Positions 51,529 through 58,294 of a stretch of DNA of 64,000 nucleotides are shown here, piece after piece. A program made the position numbers and the translations under genes. The notes below the pieces were generated by a model. That model searched no databases. It saw only the letters and a list, made by a program, of their open reading frames with translations, and was not told where the DNA came from. Source of the stretch: UBA11524 sp964383815 (lineage in GTDB: Bacteria; Bacillota; Clostridia; Christensenellales; Aristaeellaceae); NCBI GenBank assembly GCA_964383815.1, contig CAYLIC010000003.1, positions 16,102-80,101 on the forward strand, written 5' to 3'. Numbering within the stretch: position 1 is the stretch's first letter; each line of letters begins with the position of its first letter.

Positions 51529-52023
51529 TTATTCCCCATCCGCCAGCCAGGCGGCATACCGGGCCCTGGGGTGGCTGTCCCGGATGATCTGCGCCATCAG
51601 CGCCTTCTCCTCCGGGGACTGGAAATCGTCATACTTCTGGTACAGAACCCGCATGGCGCTGAGGGAGCCGGTGCGCAGGGAGTAGTCCTTCAGGGTCTGA
51701 AAGCTGACGGAGTACACGGTCATGCCGTCGAACAGCACGCCCAGGGCGGCATCCGCCACATCGGGAATGTCCTGCATGTGGATGCGGGCCATGGCGCCGC
51801 CGTCCAGCCGCAGGGTCATCTGCGGGCCCAGGGCGGCATATAGCCCGCTGAACAGGGCGTCTGCCACGCGCTGCGCCAGCTGCTCCAGGCTCTCCTTATA
51901 GGGGGCGTAGGAGCGCAGCACATGGGCCACATCCTCCGCAAGGCTGGTGGCGGTGAGCAGCTCGGTGCCCAGGTAGGGCCGCAGGGAGCATTTGACATCA
52001 TAGGTGCTGACGGATGCAGGCAT
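51529..52023 (-). CDS. Unknown soluble protein beside dnaA
   Basis: This 164-residue protein, starting MPASVSTYDVKCSLRPYLG, has no signal peptide, membrane span or familiar motif. The composition is balanced, with helical stretches such as EDVAHVLRSYAPYKESLEQLAQRV. The ending PRARYAAWLADGE is unremarkable. It is divergent from dnaA across the putative origin, and likely cotranscribed with the metal-binding protein and surE genes (53-base gap). I do not recognise it. A GGAGGAAA site precedes ATG 52023. Confidence 0.65.
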   Translation of the reverse strand: MPASVSTYDVKCSLRPYLGTELLTATSLAEDVAHVLRSYAPYKESLEQLAQRVADALFSGLYAALGPQMTLRLDGGAMARIHMQDIPDVADAALGVLFDGMTVYSVSFQTLKDYSLRTGSLSAMRVLYQKYDDFQSPEEKALMAQIIRDSHPRARYAAWLADGE

Positions 52024-52080
52024 GGCACATTTCCTCCCGCAGGTTTCTTCATTTCGTACTCATTCGACATGCGGGCGGCT

Positions 52081-52350
52081 TTATCCTGTTTTTTCACAGG
52101 GAAAAGATGTTTTTAACAAAGGTGTGAAGTTTTTGCTGCTTTTTGATAACGAAAGAATTTTCGGCGGCGGAAAAAGCACAGGTCTTGTGGTGAAAAAAGT
52201 GCTTGACACAATCCCTTGTGGAGGAGGTTATCCACAGGCTGGAATGAAACAGGCTAGCCTCACCCCTTGAATTTTCGCGGTTTTCGTGGTATGATAGGCC
52301 AGCAGAAAAACCTTGTGAGGGGTTTTCCACAGGCTAGTTTTCCACAGCAC
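52081..52350. other. Candidate replication origin (DnaA-box cluster upstream of dnaA)
   Basis: The 405-base gap between divergent genes holds a perfect DnaA box TTATCCACA (52228-52236) and two close matches TTTTCCACA (52323-52331 and 52338-52346). Weaker matches occur at 52090-52098, 52187-52195 and 52218-52226. The stretch about 52095-52170 is AT-richer than its surroundings and could unwind. Genes on the left run left and genes on the right run right from here. This is the usual context of oriC in Firmicutes. No rpmH or dnaN flanks it. Confidence 0.7.
52267..52295 (+). promoter_or_regulatory. Promoter of dnaA
   Basis: TTGAAT (52267-52272) and TATGAT (52290-52295) are 17 bases apart. DnaA boxes lie upstream and within the leader, so autoregulation is likely. 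Confidence 0.78.
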
Positions 52351-52428
52351 ACGGTGCAGCAGCACGCGTGGGCTTTTTTTCCCGGCGCTGCCGGGCATAC
52401 GCAAGCGGAAGGCGGAGGAAGGACACAC

Positions 52429-53763
52429 ATGAGCATGAAGGAACTATGGGACGGCGCCTGCGAGCTGCTGAAGGCAGAGATCAACCCCGTTTCCTACAAA
52501 ACCTGGATAGAAACCAACCTGACCCCCGTGAAGCTGGAGAACGATGTGATGACCCTGCGCATTGGCATTGATGCCATGAAGGTCATGGTCAACAACCGCT
52601 ATGCGCCGCTGATTTCCAACTGCCTGACCCAGGTGGCCGGGCACCGGATGGCTGTTACCGTGCTGACCCGGGCCGAGCTGGAGAACGATGCCGCCAAGGA
52701 CCAGGTGGCTGCAGCCAGCGGCCTGGCGGCAGGCTCTGTTCAGCTGAACCCCAAGTACACCTTCGACACCTTTGTGGTGGGCAACAACAACCGCTTTGCC
52801 CACGCGGCGGCGCTGGCGGTGGCGGAATCGCCTGCGGATGCGTACAACCCGCTGTTCATCCACGGTGGCGTGGGCCTGGGCAAGACCCACCTGATGCATG
52901 CCGTTGGACACTATATCCACCAGCAATACCCGGAAAAGCGCCTTTTGTACACCACCAGCGAAAACTTTACCAACGAGCTGATTTCCGCCATCCAGCAGAA
53001 CAGGAACACCGAGTTTCGCAACCGCTTCCGCAATGTGGATGTGCTGATGGTGGACGATATTCAGTTCATCGCCGGGCGGGACAGCACCCAAGAGGAGTTC
53101 TTCCACACCTTCAACGCGCTGCACACCGCCGGCAAGCAGATTATCCTGACCAGCGACAAGCCGCCCCAGGAGATTGCCCGCCTGGAGGAGCGCCTGTCCA
53201 GCCGGTTTGCCTGGGGACTGATTGCGGACATTACCCGCCCGGATATTGAAACCCGCATTGCCATCCTGCGGGAGAAGGCCCGGCAGGACCATGCCAACGT
53301 GGGCGATGATGTGATGGAGATGATTGCCGCCAATGTGGAGAACAACATCCGGGAGCTGGAGGGAAGCCTGACCCGCCTGGTGGCCTATGCCAACCTGGTG
53401 GGCCAGCCGGTAACGGCGGAGCTGTGCCAGGATGCCCTTCGGGACATTTTCGTCAAGCCCAAGGCCCGCTCCATCACGGCGGATGTGATTATGCAAACGG
53501 TGAGCAGCTATTACGGCATTACCGTGCAGGACTTGATCAGCACCACCCGCCGCCGGGAGATTGCCGTGCCCAGGCAGATCGCCATCTACCTGACCCGGGA
53601 AATGACCACCATGAGCCTGCCGCAGATAGGCCAGGCCTTTGGCGGGCGGGATCACTCCACCGTGCTGCACTCCTGGAACGCCATCACCAGCTCGGTCAAA
53701 AGCTCCTCCGGCATGGCCAGCGTGGTGAACGATATTAAAAACCTGATAAAGGAAGGCAAATAA
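52429..53763 (+). CDS. dnaA: Chromosomal replication initiator protein DnaA
   Basis: This 444-residue AAA+ protein has domain I at the start (ELWDGACELLKAEINPVSY), a short linker and the ATPase domain with Walker A GGVGLGKTH, Walker B VLMVDDIQFIAG and sensor motifs. The C-terminal DNA-binding domain has the signature GGRDHSTVLHSW. ATG 52429 is used with GGAGGAAGG upstream; 52435 is a possible alternative. It unwinds oriC at DnaA boxes such as those just upstream. Unlike most Firmicutes, dnaN does not follow; tRNA genes begin 102 bases downstream. Confidence 0.97.
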   Translation: MSMKELWDGACELLKAEINPVSYKTWIETNLTPVKLENDVMTLRIGIDAMKVMVNNRYAPLISNCLTQVAGHRMAVTVLTRAELENDAAKDQVAAASGLAAGSVQLNPKYTFDTFVVGNNNRFAHAAALAVAESPADAYNPLFIHGGVGLGKTHLMHAVGHYIHQQYPEKRLLYTTSENFTNELISAIQQNRNTEFRNRFRNVDVLMVDDIQFIAGRDSTQEEFFHTFNALHTAGKQIILTSDKPPQEIARLEERLSSRFAWGLIADITRPDIETRIAILREKARQDHANVGDDVMEMIAANVENNIRELEGSLTRLVAYANLVGQPVTAELCQDALRDIFVKPKARSITADVIMQTVSSYYGITVQDLISTTRRREIAVPRQIAIYLTREMTTMSLPQIGQAFGGRDHSTVLHSWNAITSSVKSSSGMASVVNDIKNLIKEGK

Positions 53764-53802
53764 GCACCCGCCCACAAAAGACGAAAGAATTTCAAAAAAC
53801 GC

Positions 53803-53831
53803 TTGACAAGGGTGCTGAACTTTGCTATAAT
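53803..53831 (+). promoter_or_regulatory. Promoter of tRNA-Gln/tRNA-Glu
   Basis: TTGACA (53803-53808) and TATAAT (53826-53831) are 17 bases apart, a full consensus promoter. Confidence 0.9.
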
Positions 53832-53865
53832 AGCTCTCGCAGTCACGAAAACTGCGAGATGCCAA

Positions 53866-53936
53866 TGGGGAATGGTGTAATGGCAGCACCTGCGACTCTG
53901 ACTCGTATTGTCTAGGTTCGAATCCTAGTTCCCCAG
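53866..53936 (+). tRNA. tRNA-Gln (CUG anticodon)
   Basis: Acceptor arms TGGGGAA and TTCCCCA pair, the anticodon loop CTCTGAC carries CTG, and the T arm is CTAGG-TTCGAAT-CCTAG. The discriminator is G and CCA is not encoded. Confidence 0.95.
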
Positions 53937-53943
53937 CGCATTT

Positions 53944-54016
53944 GCCTCCGTTGTCTAGAGGCCTAGGACGCGGCCCTCTCAAGGCTGAAACACGGGTTCG
54001 AATCCCGTCGGAGGTG
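53944..54016 (+). tRNA. tRNA-Glu (CUC anticodon)
   Basis: Acceptor arms GCCTCCG and CGGAGGT pair with one G-U, the anticodon loop CTCTCAA carries CTC, and the T arm is ACGGG-TTCGAAT-CCCGT. It is seven bases from tRNA-Gln and shares its promoter and terminator. Confidence 0.95.
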
Positions 54017-54019
54017 CAC

Positions 54020-54053
54020 AAGAGCGATTCAGAAATGAGTCGCTCTTTTTCTT
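54020..54053 (+). terminator. Terminator of the tRNA operon
   Basis: AGAGCGA and TCGCTCT form a hairpin that extends through TCA/TGA, followed by TTTTTCTTTT. Confidence 0.88.
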
Positions 54054-54153
54054 TTGTTTTGGGCGGAGAAGTGCACACGCATGCTCCATCCGACCCGGCA
54101 CGCCCGGCTGCCTGCCGTGCACCGTGACCACAGCGTATTTCACGCACAAAAAC

Positions 54154-54182
54154 TTGCAATTATTCGGCATATTTGATAGAAT
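54154..54182 (+). promoter_or_regulatory. Promoter of plsX
   Basis: TTGCAA (54154-54159) and TAGAAT (54177-54182) are 17 bases apart, 33 bases before the start codon. No clear FapR operator was seen. Confidence 0.75.
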
Positions 54183-54214
54183 AGAGGCGTCTTGTATACC
54201 AAGGAGGAATGCAC

Positions 54215-55210
54215 ATGCGTATTTTTGTGGATGCCATGGGCGGCGATTATGCACCCCAGGCACCGGTGGCGGGCGCCATAGAGGCCCTGCGCCGGTACGA
54301 GCAGCTGGAGGTGGTGCTGGCGGGCGACCTGCAGCAGGTGGAGCCGCTGCTGGTGGACTGCGATGATGTGCGCAGCCGGATCACCCTGCTGGACGCACCG
54401 GAGGTTATCACCAACCACGAAAGCCCGGTGATGGGCGTGCGGACGAAGAAAAAGTCCGCCACCGTTATCGGCATGCTTCAGGTGAAGGAAAAGCAGGCGG
54501 ACGGCTTTGTGTCCGCTGGCTCCACCGGGGCCACCCTGGCTGGCGGCATGTTCCGCCTGGGGCGTATACCGGGCGTGGAGCGGCCCGCGCTGGCACCGCT
54601 GATTCCCAATGGCAAGGGGCATTTCCTGCTGATCGACTGTGGCGCCAATGTGGACTGCAAGCCCGAATACCTGACCCAGTTCGGCCTGATGGGCACAGCC
54701 TACATGAAGGGTGTTATGGGCATCGACAACCCGCGGGTCGGCCTGATCAACATTGGCGCGGAGGCCGAAAAGGGCAACGCCCTGGTGAAGGAAACCTACC
54801 CCATGATGGAGCAGGCGGACTACAACTTCATTGGCAATGTGGAGGCCCGGGACATTACTGCCGACCAGGCTGATGTGCTGGTGTGCGATGGCTTTACCGG
54901 CAATGTGGTGATGAAGTTTATGGAGGGTGTGGCCGGCACGCTGATGGGCATCATCAAGAAAGAAATGATGGCGGATACCCGCGGCAAGATTGCCGGGCTG
55001 ATTGGCAAGCCTGCCTTCCGCCGGGTGAAGAAGGTGATGGACTACACCGAGGTGGGCGGCGCGCCGCTGCTGGGCGTGCAGGGCGCTGTGGTCAAGGCCC
55101 ACGGCTCCAGCAATGCACATGCGTTTGCCTGCGCCATCGGCCAGGTGATCCGGATGATTGACGGGCATGTGGTGGACATCATCGAAAAGGGCGTTGCGCC
55201 CAGGGAGTAA
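54215..55210 (+). CDS. plsX: Phosphate acyltransferase PlsX
   Basis: This 331-residue enzyme makes acyl-phosphate from acyl-ACP for phospholipid synthesis. RIFVDAMGGDYAPQAPV at the start, NHESPVMGVRTKKKSATVIGM, SAGSTGATLAGGMFRLGRI and ADVLVCDGFTGNVVMK are diagnostic. ATG 54215 is preferred because AAGGAGG lies seven bases upstream; the ATG at 54209 is only one base after it. acpP follows 67 bases later and rnc after that, the standard plsX-acpP-rnc order, but fapR and fabD/fabG are missing. Confidence 0.95.
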   Translation: MRIFVDAMGGDYAPQAPVAGAIEALRRYEQLEVVLAGDLQQVEPLLVDCDDVRSRITLLDAPEVITNHESPVMGVRTKKKSATVIGMLQVKEKQADGFVSAGSTGATLAGGMFRLGRIPGVERPALAPLIPNGKGHFLLIDCGANVDCKPEYLTQFGLMGTAYMKGVMGIDNPRVGLINIGAEAEKGNALVKETYPMMEQADYNFIGNVEARDITADQADVLVCDGFTGNVVMKFMEGVAGTLMGIIKKEMMADTRGKIAGLIGKPAFRRVKKVMDYTEVGGAPLLGVQGAVVKAHGSSNAHAFACAIGQVIRMIDGHVVDIIEKGVAPRE

Positions 55211-55277
55211 GGCATTTCCCCGCTTGCGGGTGATGCGATAGATTTTTCATTCTGCATTCATAAGGAGGAAAACAACA

Positions 55278-55505
55278 ATGATTTTTGACACCGTGAAGAG
55301 CATGATTGCCAAGCAGCTGAAGGTGGACGAGGCCGCCATTACCGCCGATTCCCGCCTCATTGAGGACCTGAAGGCCGATTCCGCCAACATCATGGTTATG
55401 ATCATGGACCTGGAGGATCAGTACGGCATTGTGGTTGAGGATGACCAGATCATGAAGCTCAAGACCGTGGGCGACGTGGCTGCCTACATCGAAAAGCATC
55501 AGTAA
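55278..55505 (+). CDS. acpP: Acyl carrier protein
   Basis: This 75-residue acidic protein carries acyl chains on phosphopantetheine. The attachment Ser is in LKADSANIMVMIMDLED, where most ACPs have DSLDxVE, so the residues after the Ser are variant. The rest (EEQYGIxI-like DLEDQYGIVVEDDQIMKLKTVGDV) fits the family. It has a strong AGGAGG site and lies between plsX and rnc. Length is normal for ACP. Confidence 0.92.
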   Translation: MIFDTVKSMIAKQLKVDEAAITADSRLIEDLKADSANIMVMIMDLEDQYGIVVEDDQIMKLKTVGDVAAYIEKHQ

Positions 55506-55530
55506 CCGGTGGGTGCTGCCCCGGGTCTCC

Positions 55531-55588
55531 CGGCAGGGACGCTGTCCCTGCACCCTGCTCAAGGAAGTTCATCCCTTGAGAATCCCTG
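55531..55588 (-). repeat. Two-hairpin intergenic repeat, copy 6
   Basis: On the minus strand the core reads AGGGATTCTCAAGGGATG then AACTTCCTTGAGCAGG. The second hairpin is GCAGGGAC-AGC-GTCCCTGC (55533-55551). It follows the acpP stop by about 25 bases, with hairpin 2 met first by acpP transcription. Confidence 0.82.
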
Positions 55589-55708
55589 GCTGGGCAGGTG
55601 AAACGTTCGCCTGCTCAGCAGGGGTCACGCCGCGCAACAGGCGCGGCGCGGGTGCACAATGGCGGGTACGGGAATGGTTTTCTGCGGCTTTTCACATCAT
55701 AAGAATGT

Positions 55709-55747
55709 GCAGAACAGAGGACGTTCGCGGAATGCTTTCTGTTCTGC
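55709..55747 (+). promoter_or_regulatory. Hairpin in the rnc leader
   Basis: GCAGAACAGA (55709-55718) and TCTGTTCTGC (55738-55747) are perfect 10-base inverted repeats with a 19-base loop, ending five bases before the TTGGAGGA ribosome binding site of rnc. A second perfect inverted repeat CGCCGCGC-AACAG-GCGCGGCG lies at 55628-55648. Confidence 0.7.
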
Positions 55748-55761
55748 CCGTTGGAGGAAAC

Positions 55762-56409
55762 ATGCAAAACTTAATGAATGCATTGGGTTATCAGTTCAAG
55801 AACCCGGCGCTGCTGCGGCAGGCGCTGACCCACCCGTCCATGGGAAAGAACGACAACCAGCGCCTGGAGTTTCTGGGGGATGCCGTGCTGCAGTATGTGA
55901 TGAGCGACATGCTGTTTGCCACCCATCCGGAGAGCCAGGAGGGTAGCCTGACCCACCTGCGGGCGCTGCTGGTGTGCGAGGCGGCGCTGAGCCAGGTGGC
56001 ACGCGGGCTGAACGTGGGCCAGGCGCTCATCATGGACAGGGGCGAGGAAATGACCGGCGGCAGGGACAAGCCCAGCGTGCTGTGCGATGCCATGGAGGCC
56101 ATTCTGGCGGCGGTTTACCTGGATGGCGGCATGGAGGAGGCGCGCCGCATTGTGAAGGCCTTCTGGCCCAAGCCGGAGGACGTCCACCGCCCCATGCAGG
56201 ACAGCAAGGGAGCCTTGCAGGAGTTTCTGCAAAAGGACGGCGGCGAGGCACCCACCTATGCCATCCTGGCCCAGGACGGCCCGCCACACGACCGCACCTT
56301 CCAGGCGGCTGCCTACCGCAACGGCACCGAGCTGGGCCGGGGAACAGGCCGCACCAAGAAGCAGGCCGAACAGGCTGCTGCGCTGGATGCACTGAAAAGG
56401 CTGAGATAA
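55762..56409 (+). CDS. rnc: Ribonuclease III
   Basis: This 215-residue endonuclease cleaves double-stranded RNA in rRNA and mRNA processing. The catalytic domain holds NQRLEFLGDAVLQYVMSD at about residue 32 and CDAMEAILAAVYLDGG, with the essential acidic residues present. A C-terminal dsRNA-binding domain (about 145-215) starts near DSKGALQEFLQ and ends GRTKKQAEQAAALDALKRL. ATG 55762 follows TTGGAGG; the frame is open upstream but that part has no ribosome binding site. The leader is structured, as noted separately. Confidence 0.94.
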   Translation: MQNLMNALGYQFKNPALLRQALTHPSMGKNDNQRLEFLGDAVLQYVMSDMLFATHPESQEGSLTHLRALLVCEAALSQVARGLNVGQALIMDRGEEMTGGRDKPSVLCDAMEAILAAVYLDGGMEEARRIVKAFWPKPEDVHRPMQDSKGALQEFLQKDGGEAPTYAILAQDGPPHDRTFQAAAYRNGTELGRGTGRTKKQAEQAAALDALKRLR

Positions 56410-56415
56410 CGCATA

Positions 56416-56452
56416 TGAAAAAGCGCCCCGCACGGAGCGCTTTTTTCATTCG
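56416..56452. terminator. Bidirectional terminator after rnc
   Basis: AAAAAGCGC and GCGCTTTTTT flank a CCCGCACGGA loop. It serves rnc on the plus strand and the zinc-ribbon protein gene, whose stop is at 56446, on the minus strand. Confidence 0.8.
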
Positions 56453-57282
56453 TTTTCGCTGTTCTGTATCTCCTTCAGCACGTCCTCCAGAGGGACAAAA
56501 TCACCCTCCTGTGCCGGTGTAGGCTCCGGCTCCTGGGCGGGTATGTCCGCCATGGACAGCTGTTGCTCCCGGGGCGGCTTTTCGGCCTTGGGCCGGGGAG
56601 CAAGGCGCAGCTCCCCGGGCAGCTGGACGGCCTTTTTTCTGCCCAGCTTTTCCTGGATGAAGGAAAGGCAGTCCTCATAGGTGAAGGCTGTGCAGGGCAG
56701 GGACAGGCGCATCCACCAGGCGGGCGCGTAGAAAAGGATCAACGCCTTTTCCGGCCACAGCTGAACACGGGCAATGTCCTTCCACAAAAGCTCCCTTTGC
56801 CCAATGAGCAGGATGCCTTCCTCCGGGCTGTAGCGCTGCAGGAGGCTGGCTGGCTTCATGCGCAGGAGCAGCTTGAAGGCTGTGGGGTGGGGAAGATATT
56901 GCTGGATGTGAATGCCGCGGCTGTCCACCACGCAGTCCAGCAGGTCCTCGCCCTGCAGGAGGAAAACCAGCAGCAGCACGGCGGAGGTTATCACCAGCAG
57001 GCCCAGCAGGGCAAACAGCAATCCGCCCTGGAGCAGCACCTCCACTCCAGCAAGGCCGGCGGCTGCGGCCTCCAGCGCCAGCACCAGCAGAAACACCAGG
57101 CCCAGCGCGGGCAGCAGCACGCGCATGGCGGCGTTCCAGCACATCCAGTCCCGGGCGGGCACATGCTCGGCACACCAGGCAATGCGGACGGCGCTTTTCG
57201 CCAGCTTGCCACCGCAGTGGGGACAGCACTCCCCGGGCGGCACATCCCGGGCACACTTTTTGCAATAGGCCGTCAGCGGCAT
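56446..57282 (-). CDS. Zinc-ribbon membrane protein of unknown function
   Basis: This 278-residue protein starts with a zinc-ribbon, YCKKCARDV and CCPHCGGKL. Two membrane helices follow (about 52-75 and 82-112). The cytoplasmic remainder has a PH-like or YdaS-like fold suggested by the beta-rich GILLIGQRELLWKDIARVQLWPEK, then an acidic, Pro-rich tail to the end. I do not recognise a family. It faces away from the pilus-like operon across divergent promoters and shares a palindrome with it. Confidence 0.7.
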   Translation of the reverse strand: MPLTAYCKKCARDVPPGECCPHCGGKLAKSAVRIAWCAEHVPARDWMCWNAAMRVLLPALGLVFLLVLALEAAAAGLAGVEVLLQGGLLFALLGLLVITSAVLLLVFLLQGEDLLDCVVDSRGIHIQQYLPHPTAFKLLLRMKPASLLQRYSPEEGILLIGQRELLWKDIARVQLWPEKALILFYAPAWWMRLSLPCTAFTYEDCLSFIQEKLGRKKAVQLPGELRLAPRPKAEKPPREQQLSMADIPAQEPEPTPAQEGDFVPLEDVLKEIQNSENE

Positions 57283-57309
57283 GGATCACTCCTCCTTTTG
57301 CTGGCCTAT

Positions 57310-57338
57310 ATTGTACCACAGAATGACCCTTTTGTGAA
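57310..57338 (-). promoter_or_regulatory. Promoter of the zinc-ribbon protein gene
   Basis: TTCACA (57333-57338) and TACAAT (57310-57315) are 17 bases apart on the minus strand. Confidence 0.7.
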
Positions 57339-57341
57339 CTG

Positions 57342-57355
57342 CGGCGGATCCGCCG
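57342..57355. promoter_or_regulatory. Perfect palindrome between divergent promoters
   Basis: CGGCGGATCCGCCG is a perfect 14-base palindrome lying between the two divergent -35 regions. It could be a dimeric repressor operator for both genes; no regulator for it is identified here. Confidence 0.5.
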
Positions 57356-57373
57356 GTTTTTCCGCAATAATGG

Positions 57374-57402
57374 TTGCATTTGGGAACAAAACAGACTATA
57401 AT
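57374..57402 (+). promoter_or_regulatory. Promoter of the pilus-like operon
   Basis: TTGCAT (57374-57379) and TATAAT (57397-57402) are 17 bases apart, about 38 bases before the transglutaminase-like start codon. Confidence 0.8.
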
Positions 57403-57439
57403 GTCATTGTTACTGTTTTCGTGTCAGGAGGGTCAGCCA

Positions 57440-58273
57440 ATGAGGCAATGGGGCGGAGGCAAGCGCATGCTGAAGGCATGCGTTTTGGCTGTCCTCCTGG
57501 TGAGCTATGCGGCGCTGGCCTGGGCGGCGCTGAGCGATGCCCGCTGGCCTGCGGCGGATGGCGCCCAGGTGAAAACCGACGGCGGACTGACGGTGGACGC
57601 CAGCCATGCCAACGATGGCTACCTGATGGTGAAGGGCCCGGAAACCAGCAAACGGCTGAAGCTCCGCGTGAAGTTTGGCGACCAGACCCTGGACTACGAC
57701 CTGAACGGCAGCGGCGAGTATGAGGTGATTCCGCTGCAGCTGGGCAGCGGCAAATACGCCTGCACCCTGTACAAGAACGCCTCCGGCAAGAAATATGCCC
57801 AGGAGGGCAAGGTGACCGTAACGGCTGAGCTGGCGGATGAAAACTGCGCCTTCCTCTACCCCAACATGTATGTGGATTACAACCAGGACACGCCTGCTGT
57901 GCGCATGTCCGAGGAGATCTGCCAGGGGCTGACCACACAGCAGGAGCGGTACGATGCAATTTTCCAATATATTACCGGCAATTTCGCATACGATTTTGTA
58001 AAAATGGTCACCGTCAAGCCCGGTATGCTGCCGGATATTGACGATTGCTTTGACAAGCGCATGGGCATTTGCCAGGATTTGTCCGCCGTCAGCGTCTGCA
58101 TGCTGCGGGTGCAGGGCATTCCGGCAAAGCTGATGATTGGCACCCTGGGCAACGGCACCTATCACGCCTGGGTGGTGGCGGTGGTGGACGGGCGGGAGAT
58201 TCTGTTCGACCCCACGGCGGAGCTGAGCGCGGTAGCCAGGGAGCAGGAGTACACCATCGAAAGATTCTATTGA
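57440..58273 (+). CDS. Secreted transglutaminase-like protein, first gene of the pilus-like operon
   Basis: This 277-residue protein has a signal or anchor (KACVLAVLLVSYAALAWAAL) near its start. A beta-rich domain (about 30-130) is followed by a transglutaminase/protease-like core, with Cys in MGICQDLSAVSVCML, His in TYHAWVVAVVD and Asp in ILFDPTAEL. Such cores cleave or crosslink peptides. ATG 57440 follows AGGAGGG by seven bases. It is cotranscribed with the GspF-like gene (21-base gap). A role in processing or crosslinking the pilus-like subunits is possible but inferred from position. Confidence 0.8.
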   Translation: MRQWGGGKRMLKACVLAVLLVSYAALAWAALSDARWPAADGAQVKTDGGLTVDASHANDGYLMVKGPETSKRLKLRVKFGDQTLDYDLNGSGEYEVIPLQLGSGKYACTLYKNASGKKYAQEGKVTVTAELADENCAFLYPNMYVDYNQDTPAVRMSEEICQGLTTQQERYDAIFQYITGNFAYDFVKMVTVKPGMLPDIDDCFDKRMGICQDLSAVSVCMLRVQGIPAKLMIGTLGNGTYHAWVVAVVDGREILFDPTAELSAVAREQEYTIERFY

Positions 58274-58294
58274 TCGATACAGGGAGGATTGACC

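Noticed and set aside
52267..52428. An N-terminal extension of DnaA by 54 residues.
   Set aside because: It would start at the -35 box of the promoter and translate through DnaA boxes; the ATG at 52429 has the ribosome binding site and the normal family start.
3767..55588. CRISPR array made of the repeated elements.
   Set aside because: Copies are tens of kilobases apart, differ in length and have no regular spacers or cas genes.
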